Shown: positions 50,450 to 62,653, counted from the first letter of the stretch. The stretch: 64,000 nucleotides of DNA from Pachypanchax playfairii (GCA_006937955.1 SSNP01000004.1:9104747-9168746); one strand, 5' to 3'. The notes: generated by a model from the sequence alone, not told the origin. Translations and numbers: made by a program.

Positions 50450-50720
50450 AGGATGGATGCAGTCCAAGGCGCCCAGCTGCTTTAAATCAACACTCAATCA
50501 TGCTTCACCTCATTGCAGCCTAATTCTATCTGAATCACATCAGCCCGATCCGAGCACCTCTGTGTGTCTCTGCTCGCAGTAACTGGCCCCGTCTGGTCCC
50601 ACATCCTTCCAATATTACAAACCTGGGACACGTGGAACACACAGTACATCTAATTGTGCAGGGATGCAGATGGCAGTTCAGAACTGAATGCAAAACATCA
50701 AAGCCAAACGGCATCTGATA
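50450..50720. promoter_or_regulatory. Candidate conserved non-coding element
   Basis: A 270-bp balanced block with CAGCTG (E-box), CATCTAATTGTG (homeodomain) and ACATCAAAG (TCF-like). Texture and motif content only. Confidence 0.25.
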
Positions 50721-52228
50721 AACACATTTTACCTTCTAAGGGTTACTGATTTTATGAGAACGTAAATTTAATGCCGAGATGGTTGTACATTTTATTCTTA
50801 CAATATGTAAAAGTTTATGCGCAAAAATGTCTTGTGATGAACATTTTTCTTCCATTTTGTACACAAATATCAAACAAGTTAGTTCAGAGTCTCCATGAAA
50901 CATTTTTATAAAAAAAAAACAAAAAAACATGTCATATTCCAAGTATGGATTAAATCTTTTCCATTGTGGATCAAGACCATTTTTGAAGAATTTGTTCAGA
51001 GTAAAATGTGTGACAGGCGGAGAAACAAGAAAGCTGATCTACAAAAAAATAAACGTCTTTTCTTAAATGAGATTCAGAAAAAAGTGTTTTTCTCAAGGAT
51101 GAAATATATTCTCAGAGTTTAGCACAAAATCTGCCGAGGCCTTGAATATTTGAGCAAAACATGCTGATAGCATGTTTCTTAAAAGAAAAAAAAGCCCAGA
51201 AGAAAACAAAACAATAAAAAAGCAGAAAAAGAAATCAAAAGGTATAGCTAGGTGGCTTTGTTGCTGCGGTATGTGTTTGGGACTTGCTGTTACAATGTGA
51301 GGAGAAACCACAAAGTTTACTTCTACAGTAATAAGCTGACAAAGAGAGCCCTCACATAGGTGGTGTTAGCCCCCCACTTCACCAATTCCAGATGCTGGGA
51401 TTCCAGCGTGAGAATGTGAGAACCCGCAGCAGATTTAGTCACTGCTGAGCTCTCTTTCCAGCATGTGATCAAAAATACGTGTGCTCTCCATCCCTCTTTG
51501 TAGGAACAAATGAGAACTTCTACACTGGCGCACCACGACACACACATAAGAAATCCCTAACAGCATTCCGAGATGCATTTATCCCACTCCTTATTTTCTC
51601 AAGCATTGGAATGAAAGCATTACAAAATACTATTACAAAATGTGTAAATCTTGACAGAAGAAAAGGCACTAAGAAAACTCATGCATTAGCTTAATACAGT
51701 AAAACTGCATTTCAGATAGCTTTCAGAGAATAAGCTGATTTATTATGATCAATTAAATCTGACATTAAATTATTCAAGTCCTCTGTAAACATATTTCTTC
51801 TTTTAAATATTGAATTTAAGTACTCAAATGTTTTTTTTTATAATAATAAGAGCCAGTTAGTATGATGTTTGTGTAACTTTAGCTGTTGCAATTTGTTAGA
51901 GAATAAACTGAAAACTTATTGTACAGATACATGTTATTTAAAAACAAACAAACAAATAAAAGAGTCAGTAAAAAATCTTCATAAACATATTTTTTTCTGT
52001 TTTTAATGAATGTTTTTTTTCTTTTTTTTTACATATTGAACGCTTTTGGGCAAAAATCGATTATGTAATTAACGGAAGTTCTGGTAAACAATTTGGTGCA
52101 GCATGTTTTGAGACCTATGTTTTACCATATCATTCACTGAACATAACTAACTAAATAAATACATAAATTAGAGTGATGTGAGAGTTAAGTATTTTTGTAA
52201 TTCAAGTGAATTCTTGTCTTATTATTGC

Positions 52229-52548
52229 TGTCACAGTTCTGTAGTTGTATTTGTGTCTAATTTTTTTGTTTAATTTCTGTGTCATTGTCGTTTGTCTGTT
52301 TTTGCTTCGGCTCACCTCACACCTGTTCCTCATCAGTAATTAGCTGACCAGTCTGTAATCAGCAATCATCTCCCCCATTAGTTAATGCTTTCCTTTCATT
52401 CAGTTGTTAGATCCGATTCTCTTGTTCTCATTGCATTTGGTAGTTTGTTCTTTTCGTGCTGCATGAATTCTTGTCTTTGATTTTAAAATTCAGTTCTTTA
52501 TTTGGTTCAGGTTTCTCCTCCAAAGTGGTACCTCTCTAAATTTTAACA
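52229..52548 (+). mobile_element. Putative degraded LTR
   Basis: It begins TGTCACAGTTCTG and can be closed at ...TTTTAACA. Inside are T-rich stretches, CTCACCTCACACCTGTTCC, TCATCAGTAATTAGCTG and GATCCGATTCTCTTG. These in order resemble fish gypsy-type LTRs that start TGTCACGGTTCTG. No internal retroelement sequence or clear target duplication is visible, so it would be a solo LTR. Confidence 0.4.
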
Positions 52549-52584
52549 TACATTATTAAAATAAAAAACTGTGGGGTTGCATGA

Positions 52585-52710
52585 ATAAAAATCCATTCAA
52601 ATTTATTCATAAAACACATTTAAAAACAGCTGCCAATGGCCAAAGTGAAGCACATAAAAACATGATAACAATAGAAAACAGAAGACATAAAACAAAATGA
52701 AATCAGATCG
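52585..52710 (-). repeat. Interspersed-repeat fragment (ATTTATTCATAAAACACATTT type)
   Basis: TTTATTCATAAAACACATTT then AAAAACAGCTGCCAATGGCCAAAGTG resembles a common fish repeat that reads TTTATATAGCACATTTAAAA...GACCAAAGTGC. It is probably the reverse of a SINE or MITE tail. Family unknown to me. Confidence 0.4.
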
Positions 52711-52720
52711 TTTACAAAAT

Positions 52721-53799
52721 TAATATTTAAAGACAGAATAATTTGAAAAAAAAAAAATTGATAGCTCTAATGTTGAGTTAAAGCTAATGAGTATATATGA
52801 GCTTTAAGATTAAACGGTTTAACATTATTCATATTATTGCCTAAAATGGGCGAATATTGCTTTTTATTTTTCATGGTGTGAAAACTGAAGAGCTGGCAAA
52901 ATATTATTAAAATGTATTTTGATTGCATTAAACTAAAATATCATATATATCTTTAACAGAACACATACATTTTTTTGTTAGACTCTGCAAAACTGCATGT
53001 ATGACACACACACATATAGTTTAGTACGAGCAAAAAATCTGCTTATAAGTTGCTTTAGTTTTCTCGCTGGCTAATTAGAAACTTTCAAGTAGTGCCTTTA
53101 GAATCATCTCTTGTAAGTGGAGTCTACTGTCCAGAAATCCATTTCCTACCATGGTCCCCATTTTTTCTTACCTCTATATACATGTGAGTTTGATTATCCC
53201 TCTGGTTCGGTAAGTGAAGGGGAAAAAGTCAACGCCAAGCGGCAAGTGTCCTCTCCCCCTAAAACATACCTCATCTCAAAACAGACCTCCACTGCAGGAA
53301 ATGAGAAGCAGTCACACACACACATTTACATACACACACAGTAACAACAAGCTCATCTCTGCTGGAGTCTATTTTAGTTTTTCAGTTTTATTGCTGTGAT
53401 TTTCTGTTTATTGAGGATTTACATGAAATGACTGTTAAAAAGAGAAAATTGAGTTTAGTGAAAAACCTTAATACAAAGATAGAACATGAGATCTAATATA
53501 GTGTATAATATTGAGTAATACACTGTCAGATAGTACAGTGGGTGTCTGTCAGTGAATATGAGCATATAGATTTAAAACATGTGAGATTTTTTTTTCCCAA
53601 AACCCAAGATATGATCTTTTAAATCGAGTCTGATGTTATTGTTTTGTCTCTATCTGGTATTCATTGACTTTGCATGTCAATCACAACACAGCCCTTCTCC
53701 CCTCCTCTGACTCGACTCTCTCTTTGAAGGCTGAAAATCCGGCAGAATAATTAAGTTTAAGAACCATTTTAAAAATTACTCGGAGAACTTTTAAGACGG
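52721..53799. other. A+T-rich unique sequence
   Basis: No gene is recognised. A CA-rich microsatellite lies at 53312-53341. Confidence 0.5.
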
Positions 53800-54130
53800 C
53801 TCACAGAACAAAGGCTATTCACAGCCAGTGGTCTGTGGAGTGTGCAGTGCACATACAATACTTACCAGATTACTTGCCTCTCGTTCAGTGCAGACACAAT
53901 ATATTCATTCGGCTCTTTTTCTTTTTTCCCCCTCTGTGCTCTGTTTAGCAGATGCCCACACAGGGATGAGGAAAGCCATTGTATCTAATTGCAAGGCTCG
54001 GGATTTTGATTACACTCTTGCCTTGAAAGCACAACACTGTAAAAGAACAATTGCTCGGAGAACACCAAGCAGCAGGAGGTGCAATTTCTGCCCCTTCTTA
54101 ATGAGAAAACATATCAAAAGGTAAAAGGGA
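53800..54130 (+). other. Exon-like segment or conserved non-coding element
   Basis: A long pyrimidine tract (53912-53946) ends in TTTAG at 53944-53948. One frame then stays open for 172 bp up to AAAAG|GTAAAA, with GT at 54121-54122, and its stop codon overlaps that donor. The arrangement of acceptor, open frame and donor is what an internal exon looks like. The peptide (containing KAIVSNCKARDFDYTLALK) is unfamiliar. The block also has the balanced texture of a conserved element. Either reading is possible and a non-coding RNA exon is a third. Confidence 0.25.
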
Positions 54131-57100
54131 GGAATTTATACTTTAATTCCTTTTCTGAGGTAATGAAATGTGGGGCCCCCAAATTTATTAGTTTGTTAAA
54201 GGTGAAACTCATCTTATTCCTCTCCTTTTGCATGTTGTATCATGTAGATCCATCCACCTGGGTCTTTAATCCCTGTAATTTTTTATATTTTTTAAATTAA
54301 AAAAATATAGGGGTGATGTTTTTTTTTTCAACCCCCCTCCTGGTATATAATGAAATAATAAGTTGATGATAATGGCCTGCAGCTTCTTGTTTTTTTTTTT
54401 CAGAGACATATCTTTTAAATAATAAATCATACAAAGACATTTCAAAGATTCAATTTCATGAGTTTTCTTTTTAGATGAATTTCTGTAACTTTTGCATAAG
54501 CAAGGCAATGTTAAGTCTCTTCATCGCATCGAGGATGTAAAATCCTTGACAGGTAAATGAGTCTTTCAGTCAAACCTGAATAAAAACTGAAGTTCAGTTA
54601 AGCCACGCAGAAAACTCCGGCACATCAGTTGATGTCCTTCCTGTTCGTGGGGGGAGAAGGAATGTTTTCTTTGTCTCTCAATAAAAGGAGACATATGCAT
54701 TTGCAGTGAGTTATTTTTTTTCAATGTGTTACTGCTTTTTTTGTTCAGATGAAGGTAAAGCAGAAGAGTTGAAGATGTTCTTCAATAGACAAAATTAGTG
54801 CCTGACTGCCTAAAACACCTTGTCTGACTTATCAATAAAATCATGAAAAACATTTTGCACAGTTCTTAAGCTGTAAGTTTAAAAGTGCAAATGTGTCTTT
54901 GATATTGTCATTTTTAACCCTTCTCCCAAACAAACCCAACAGAATGAGCAGTTTTTCAGAGCAGCCTTGAAAAAGACTGGAGCCGAAACAGCGTTTCACA
55001 GAAAACCTATGAAATGCCACAACATGTTTAGTCTAATGAAAAAATACAAGTCTCTTTTAAACTTCAAATATATATAATTTATTAGATCCCTAAAAAATTT
55101 GTAAATTAGAAGAATAATTAGCTTCAAATAAAAATGTCCAACATGTGAGTTTATTGCTGCAGTATTTTTGTAATGTATTCATCATTTGATCACCTTGTGT
55201 GGGTGTTCCTATTCAAAGAGGTGAAATTGTTTCTGCAAACACTCTCTCACATCTACTTGTTCAATCCCACAGTTTTGCATAGCCAACCTTGCTTGATACA
55301 AAAGAAAGTGAAGTGTTGAATGGGTTTACATCACAGTGAACAAAATCTCTTTGGTGAATACTAAGTGACAAATGACACTGGCTCCTTCTGTCATGAAAAC
55401 CTTGAACAAAATAGCAAAACACTCTCATTATCACAATGGCAGTGACTCTGGTCAAATATGTCTTTTAAATGGATTTAAATGAACCTTCATGCGGTTTTTT
55501 CCATTAATGCAAAACTACATTTTTGCTAAAAGGTAATAAAAAGCAAATCATTTCAGTTTGTAAGTTGTTTTCTTTTTTAATTCACGTGAAGTTTGATGTT
55601 TTTGTGTCAGATTAAAGAGAAATTACCTTTTAATGGTAGATGTCACCTACATTACTCTGTAGCTCTGTCCAACCAGTGACATTTGTGATCTTTATCCAAA
55701 ATAAAAATAAAATGTTCTCTTATGATGTGTTAATGGTAATGAAACAATATAACGTCTCGTTTGCTGTATTACTGAAGAAGAAATGTGGAGCTGTTTTAGA
55801 AGGTTCTGAAAATGTATGTCCTTTATTTTCAAAACAATAAATAAAATTAAACCTGAAATTAATCAGAAAAAAAGAGTTACATTTACCACGTAGTCATAAA
55901 GCATTTTGACATTAGATTTGACTAGTTTCTGGGAAACTAACTAAAGTTAACAACTAACGGCAAAATGAAGAAACAAAGAATGAGTCAACTGCCAGTTAAC
56001 CTCTAGTTGCAGATAAACTCCTGATCATGAGGAAGTTTTGTTTTTTGTTTGCTTTTTATTCATAATCCTCAAACAATAAATGAAATGCTTGTTGATTTAA
56101 TAATCAGAACAGGTTAAATACATTTCAGGCTAAAAAATACAGATTATTTCTAACATATATAAATAGAGTAAATGTATTTAAGTTTCTTAATCTGATGATT
56201 GAATTCAGTGTCTTACAATAACTGCAATTTTTATAGTTTTTATGTTATTCACCATAAGAAAAAGAAGAAGAGATGTGAATTCAAGATTTTGTTCTCAGCA
56301 ACCACTTTGCACAAATGATGTCTCAAGTACTTATTAATAACTGAGTAAATGTCTTGATGTTTAAGTGTTCATGACCTTAAACAATCTAAAAATGAAGATA
56401 CATGTGAATAACAAAGTATTCTAAAAAAAAGTCTATTTACCTTATTGTTAATTAACAGTTCATCCCTCTTTGGCTCTTACTGGATCACTTACAGCTTAAG
56501 CACCAACAATTGTTTTACGTACTGTACAGTGTAACAAATAATCCTAACCCTTTTTTATTCTTGATTAAATGATCCACATATTGAACTGAATTGCCCAAAA
56601 ATTGACTGTGTTTATTGTAAACCTGTCATCTACAAGTTTTGGGAGATATTCAAATAAAGCTTCACATACACAACAAACAAGTTACCCATGAATAAATAAA
56701 ATACAAATAATTAGCAGGAACCTACATGAATGTACAGCACTGAAGCTGCTAAGGTTCACTTTAATTTTAAACTAATGTAAGTTATACAGACAGTTGCAGT
56801 TAGTCTCTTTTTACTGCTCAACATTACAGACAAAAACAGTACAAAGCATATTTCTGAGATATAAAACACTACAGGAGCTGGTGTGAGCAGATATAAGTTA
56901 AGTCGTGGATTGTGGTGTGATTTATGCTGTTTGCCTCCAGTCAACAGGCTGGGTAAACAACAAACTCAGAAGGTAAACAACAGTGATGCACAGGGGCATA
57001 CTCATCTTGATTAATGAAAGGAAGTCAGATCTCATGCAGATTAGTACAGTGGAGGACAGCATCCTCTGTGAATAATAATTTCCCTTGAAGAGGTGTGCTG

Positions 57101-57454
57101 GCCCTCTCTCCTCAAATACTGTGCAATATATTGCAGGAGGTCAGTGAAAAAAGTCACAGACAAAGTTGTCTGGCAGCTGAATTAACATGATTCATTAATG
57201 GACAGTAAAGGTTTGGCAACCAGTCAGAGTTTACATACTATTTTCTTTTTTTTCGTTGTTGTCATTGTAATTTGATTTTCTCTGAAATGTTTCTAGATAA
57301 ATATTTAAACTGTCTTAGTCACACAAAATATGGTATTTGCCTGCAAGGTGGGGTACAAGCCTTGTAAATAGATCCATTTCTGCTAGATCACCATTGTCTT
57401 CAGCTCTCCCATGGACTATGCCTAAACTGACCTTGACAGACTTTGTGACAATAA

Positions 57455-57472
57455 CCCCCCCCCCCACCCCCT
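57455..57472 (+). repeat. Poly-C tract
   Basis: C runs of about eleven and five bases split by one A. It is a likely site of sequencing length error. Confidence 0.85.
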
Positions 57473-58313
57473 TTAGTGACTGATGTAAAGAGATAGCAAC
57501 ATAAAACGTATAGCGTCCTTTCACCTGTCAGTGCTCGTGAAGGAAAGGAGGAAAAGAGGCGACTTCTGCTTCAGGGTATCTGTGACAGAGTGAGTGTATC
57601 TGAGAAGATCGGTGGGGGAGATTAACAGCTCAGTCCGTCTCTGTCACTGAGTACCGCTGAACCTTGACACAGCTTAGAGGTATTACAGGGTCACTGAAGT
57701 AAATGACATTGCAGAACTAATGGAGGAGGAGCCAGAGATGCTTGCAGTAGGGAATTATGCCTCAAAATGGTCCAGATTTCTTCATTTAAGATGCATAATT
57801 AAACAAGAAAAACAAAAATTACCTACTTCTGTCTGGGGTCTGTTGAATACATTCTGCTGATCAGGAAAAAAATTCAGTAAACTGAACTTTGCAGGTATGA
57901 TTTTACAGGAAGGAATGTTTTTGAAAATCCATTTTTCATTCAGAGTAGAATATGAACCAAGGCTAGTTGGGGTATTTTTTTTTAGAGTAAATATAAGTTG
58001 CAACACCTTTAGTGATGCCTTATGTCTGGTGTTAGAGTCAGAGTGTGTTCCTCTTTGAATGCAGGGGAGGTTGCATTCTGTGGATTTTGCAATGCCAGCC
58101 TTGCTGTCTGGATAATAAAATCATCAAACACTTTTTTCTTTCCAAAGATGGAGCTCACACACATACACCATGTCTGCTGCAAAACTCTTTGTCTGTTTTG
58201 ACAGAATGTTGGAGAAGTAAAAGGGAACAAAACTAACAAGCAGGTTTCTCAACAAACAGCACCCTCTGTGTGCGTTATTTCGATTGTACACTCGCATGCT
58301 TTTGAGTGAGAAT

Positions 58314-58344
58314 GCACACACACACACACACAGTCACACACACC
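58314..58344 (+). repeat. (CA)n microsatellite
   Basis: Interrupted CA repeat of about 30 bp. The His/Thr-rich frames over it are artefacts. Confidence 0.85.
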
Positions 58345-59814
58345 TGTGTTTGTGAATCTGTGTATTCATCTTCCCACAAGGCATGTGCTGAGCTAGAAGT
58401 GTTTCCACACAAAACTGATCCAGCTCTTTCGGTATCAATGACGGCTTCGATATCAGCTGCTGATGGGTTAGATTTTCAATGGTTCCTGATCAGCACAATT
58501 TTGAATAGATTGTAAAGAAACTTGGGAGATTCAAGGGGTGGGTGGGGGTATAAATCAAGGCATTTATGTGGCTGAACCTGCATGAACAATGTGGAAAAAA
58601 GTACTCGATAGAAGTTAGTTTAACTTTCTAGCCCCAGTAGTTATTTATCGTTTGCAGAAAATAGCAAAAGTACCAAAAAAACATTGTTACTAGAAAGTTG
58701 TTGTGATAGCTGTAATTTCATTAAATAACAAAAGTCATCTAAAGCATCATTTGCCCTAATGTGTGCCCAAATGTGTCAGTGCCACGCTTCAGATTTCCCT
58801 GTCCTCTAAACTGCATTGCATGAATGATTTATTGATTTTGTTTGTTTAAAAAAAAAATAATGAAAACAAGGAATGTTACATTAGGAGTCAGTGACAAAAG
58901 CTGGTAACTTAAATTGTCTTGCATCACGTGTGGGTGTGTGTTTCTGCAGGAGGGAGAACAATGAGTGTGTGCTCTTTCGCTGATGTTGAGCTCACAGCAG
59001 GTGATGATAAGGGACCATGACAAATACACACACTCACAACCATTTACAATCTGAATAGCCGTCATATACTGTACATTTCAGCCACCAGCCGGAAGCTTCC
59101 ACTGGCATCCGTCACTGACATAACAGGTGGCCTGGAGCTGACCAGGACAGAGTTGTGAATATCAAATTCAAATGTGTCACAAATGAGAGTTCGATTATAC
59201 ACTTCTCTCTGTCCAAGTCAGACGTTGGACTGCAACAATTTTTGTGCTGCAAGGCTGAAACTACAATTCAGTTTGATTGCAATGTGAAAAGACTCCCTGA
59301 AATGACTATTTTGCAATTCTAGGATGTCTGAAAAATACTGCATGCAGTTAAGGTGAATCCTCGTTCTGTAGGAGTTATGTATTTTACAATCAGGCTGTGT
59401 TTGTGGTGGAGCTGGGAGATAACAAATGTTTTACCCTGAGGAGGAAAATATTACTTCTTAAAGAGTTACAATAAATATTGACTTGATTCACAGAAAAGAT
59501 GTTCACCTGTAGCATTCTAAAGGGTACTTAATGAGACACAGTAATGCAGAGTGACATGTCCATGAATCTCCTCAATTTCTAATATGGATGAGGGGTGGGA
59601 CATTCATGGTAAGCTTCATGAAATGCTATGACCTAAGCTGTCATATGATATTATACTTTGACATGTTTTTATACTATTTTTTTTCTACCTTCTTGCAGAA
59701 TGGGGCACTTCTAGCTTCTCTGTGTGAAAACGAAAAAGGCAACACTTAATTTTTGTAAAGAGAGGATGCTAGAGTGGGTCAAGGCTTTGTGTGTAGGTAA
59801 ATACTTGATATGCT

Positions 59815-59868
59815 GCATCCATCCATCCATCCATCCATCCATCCATCCATCCATCCAGCCATCCATCC
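59815..59868 (+). repeat. (CATC)n microsatellite
   Basis: About thirteen tetranucleotide units with one change (CAGC). It equals the reverse complement of the (ATGG)n tail usually found at the 3' end of the adjoining SINE family, and probably grew from it. Confidence 0.92.
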
Positions 59869-59872
59869 GAGA

Positions 59873-60062
59873 CAACCAATTAACCTGAACATCCAGGTTT
59901 GTGGACTCCAGGAGGTAACAAGAGAACCATAGAAAACCCTATCTGCAGGTTTCTGTGTGTCTCTGTGTGGCCGTATGATGGAGTGGGGACCTGCGCAGGG
60001 TGCATCCTTCTTCATGCCCAATGGCCACTGGAGATAGGCCCCAGTTCCTCAGGATATAGGAG
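59873..60062. mobile_element. Rearranged SINE fragments in opposite orientations
   Basis: Positions 59873-59950 match, on the minus strand, the middle of the SINE seen at 48.0 kb: CCAATTAACCTGAACATCC, GGACTCCAGGAGGTAAC, GAAAACCC. Positions 59951-60062 match, on the plus strand, the 3' half of the same family: TGTGTGGCCGTATGATGGAG, ACCTGCGCAGGGTGCATCC, GAGATAGGCCCCAGTTCC. The neighbouring (CATC)n fits the minus orientation. Two insertions or an internal inversion would explain it. Confidence 0.6.
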
Positions 60063-60065
60063 TAG

Positions 60066-62100
60066 AACATAGTTATACCTGAGAATTGATGGGTCTTTTC
60101 TCCAAGAAAATGAAAACACATTTCAGTAAAGTTTAGAAAAATCTTAGCAACACAGCTGCACAAAAAGGTTATGGGTCACAGAAAAGAGCAGGGATGAAAA
60201 AAGTATGTTTGAAATTGAAAGAAGAAAAGTGATCATACTTTTAATATAAGATGACAGCAAAGTCAAACTTACCTCACCAGTTTGTAGATTCAATTCAGTG
60301 GTTAATCTGAACAAGACTTTGAAACCATATACAAAGCAAAGAACTTTGACAAAACTGCTAAAAGCTTAAATTTATTAAAAAAAAATCAGTGAGGTTAAAA
60401 GGCAGGGTTACTTCTGCTTTTAATGGAATGAAAAACACTGTATCTTTCAACTGACAAAATTCACTTTTACACTATTTATGTTGTAATAAAATGAACAATA
60501 CAAGTTTGGTCAGTGTTCTGAAAACAGGTATACAAGTTGCAAAAGAAGCGGACTGATTATAAAAACACTGTTTGAATAAGATGTTTATTCACAGACTAAC
60601 TTAAGCAAACCATATTTTCCCCAAAATCTGTCTCCTCTGTATTTGTGCTTCAGTAGTGCACGAAGCAGTTGTCTTAAAAATGGTGTCTAACATGAAGTTT
60701 GTAGCATGTAGCATGCAGTGCCGTGTGACTGTGTGCATCTGCCAAATCAATGTTTTGCTCTCTTCTCAAGGGACACTGAAGACATTTGGTTGGGATATTC
60801 ACTATTAAAACAAATACGGAGGAAAAACAAAAAAAGCGCCACAGGGGACACTGGCTAAAGATAAGTACCAGGAAACAGCCATAACAATTTAAAGCACATG
60901 AATTCTGATGTTCCATTTGATAAATTCCTACATCCTGAGTTAAATAATTTCATATGGTGTGGATACACTGAAAATCTCCCAAATATGGTACCAAATAAAA
61001 AATATGTGGGTTGTTTATAAGCAAAATGATTTCTTTATTACACCCAGTACACCCAGGACCAGATTTAACACTCGTTGGTATAAAAATATGATATTCACCT
61101 ACACTGTTGATGCATTTTTTTTCAGTTGAAACCAAAAGCTGCAAATCAGCATACAGAAAGAGGAAAAATAAAATCTGTTTGGAATTAGATAAAAATTCAA
61201 TTAAATGTACAGAAATTTGTCAGTTGCATTCTACTTCCCTTGTGCGCTTGGCTAACATCCAGAGCTTGTCTACTTTAAAAACAACACCTTGCATGCATTC
61301 ATAATTGCACACGTGATAGATAATTTTAGCATTTTGGATGTGTAGCTGTTTATCAACTCCTCGCATTCAGAAATGAAACAAAATTAAGTGAACAGACATA
61401 AAATGAGTGCAAGTTTTTGAAAAAAAAAATGGAAATCTGTAATGCTGCATCGCTACAGAAAGTTCTCTCATTTACATGTCGGCTATACAGCTTGGAGTTG
61501 ACATTTTCTTGTAAAGCGTGTGAGATTTGATGTACAAGCCTTCACCAAAAACCATCCTTGCACCATGTTCAGGTTGTAGCTCACAGCTCACTTACAAAGT
61601 CTCAGTCAGCTCTTAAGATATGCCTTTTTTATTTTCAAATCAGTATTAAACAACTTCTGTATCATTTTTGCACTATTTTGGCACTTGCAAATATTTAATC
61701 CACCACCCACCCTCCCAAAAAAAAAAAAAAAGATTCAAAAGATTTAAAGTTGATTCACAGCTAAATCCCAGCTGTTGATGACACATCCTTGAGCACAATG
61801 GCTTCGCTCAAATCAAGCAACAATGCAGGCTGCTCTGCCAGACCTCGTAATCCAAACTGTGCTAAAATGAATCAGTTCAAGCAAAACTCTTCACAACATG
61901 TTGCTCAAGAGAGACTTTAGAGATACATCAATGATCCCAATGCTCTACCACATCCTGGATGTGGTAGAGCAAAAACAGCTGATTGCATCCTAAAACCAAA
62001 CACCTTCTGACACCTCCTTCTGCAGAGGAAAGCTTTCAACAAATTTTATACACAAAGTTAGCTTCACTGGCCAAATGACACATTGTATGGTTTTATTGTT
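60066..62100. other. Unique sequence with a perfect hairpin
   Basis: No gene is recognised. A balanced block at 61400-62040 contains the hairpin at 61941-61971. An A run lies near 61718-61731. Confidence 0.45.
61941..61971. other. Perfect 15-bp inverted repeat with one-base loop
   Basis: TGCTCTACCACATCC is followed by one T and then its exact reverse complement GGATGTGGTAGAGCA. An uninterrupted 31-bp palindrome of mixed composition is unlikely by chance in 64 kb. The tiny spacer means an RNA stem would need to open several pairs to turn, and DNA could extrude a cruciform. Confidence 0.9.
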
Positions 62101-62104
62101 GTAT

Positions 62105-62190
62105 GTCCTGTCCTGTACTTGTATAGCGCTTTTCTAGTCATTCAGAACACTCAAAGCACTTTCACACTTCAAGTTTTACATTTACCCAAA
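62105..62190 (-). mobile_element. SINE tail fragment, minus orientation
   Basis: TGTACTTGTATAGCGCTTTT then CTAGTCATTCAGAACACTCAAAGCACTTTCACA resembles the reverse of the AAAGCGCTATACAAAT tail shared by several fish SINEs. The tRNA-like head is absent, so this is a truncated copy. Confidence 0.55.
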
Positions 62191-62431
62191 TCTTATCTTT
62201 GCTTGGTTTGCTTGTCATTTTTACAGAGACCCACAACTTGTGAATGCTGTTGGATTGTGTGTCATATTTTTGACTTTAAACTAGTTAAACATAAGAATGG
62301 TATTGATTACATAAATCATTCTACATGAAACCTGGATTTTGTTTTGCAGTTACAAAGTGATGGTTTTAGGTATTCTGATATTTTTACATTTGAGTTGCAG
62401 CTATGAATGATGTTACTGTACAACCATTTGT

Positions 62432-62550
62432 CCCTCCATTTTCTATATCTGCTTTTTCTGGCTCAGGGTCTCTGGGGATGGTTTCTACTGTACCTCCAGC
62501 AGTAGTTGGGTGAAAGGCAGGGTTATACTCTGGCTAAGGTAACCAATCAT
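62432..62550 (-). mobile_element. SINE 3'-half fragment, minus orientation
   Basis: TCCCTCCATTTTCTATATCTG, GGCTCAGGGTCTCTGGGGAT, TTGGGTGAAAGGCAGGGTTA and ACTCTGGCTAAGGTAACCA follow, in reverse complement, the 3' half of the family whose 5' half lies at 48.0 kb. It is the opposite orientation to the 3'-half piece at 59951-60062. Confidence 0.6.
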
Positions 62551-62619
62551 AACTATACATGTAAAGAGCCATATGACTCTTGCAATTCGTTTGCACATGC
62601 AGTTTGTACATGAATATAT

Positions 62620-62653
62620 AAATAAAATGTGACAAAAGTGTCACATTTTATTT
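62620..62653. other. Perfect 15-bp-arm inverted repeat with four-base loop
   Basis: AAATAAAATGTGACA (62620-62634), loop AAAG, then the exact reverse complement TGTCACATTTTATTT (62639-62653). The arm contains AATAAA on both strands, so polyadenylation-type signals point both ways. It may be a small palindromic element or a bidirectional terminator-like structure. Confidence 0.9.

Larger units (their letters stand above)
48138..52228. other. Unique sequence with scattered balanced blocks
   Basis: No gene is recognised. Blocks at 48770-49160 and 50450-50720 are of enhancer-like texture. A short TG-rich stretch is at 50296-50330. Confidence 0.45.
54131..59814. other. Unique sequence with no recognised gene
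   Basis: A+T-rich DNA with a poly-C tract (57455-57472) and a CA repeat (58314-58344). Blocks around 56980-57200 and 58380-58510 are more balanced. No supported exon or repeat. Confidence 0.45.

Noticed and set aside
57215..57240. CAGAGTTTACATAC resembling a Tc1-type transposon end
   Set aside because: Only about 12 bases resemble it and no second end or transposase is present.
61941..61971. A microRNA precursor
   Set aside because: Arms of 15 bp with a one-base loop are too short for a precursor, and no known microRNA seed is present.
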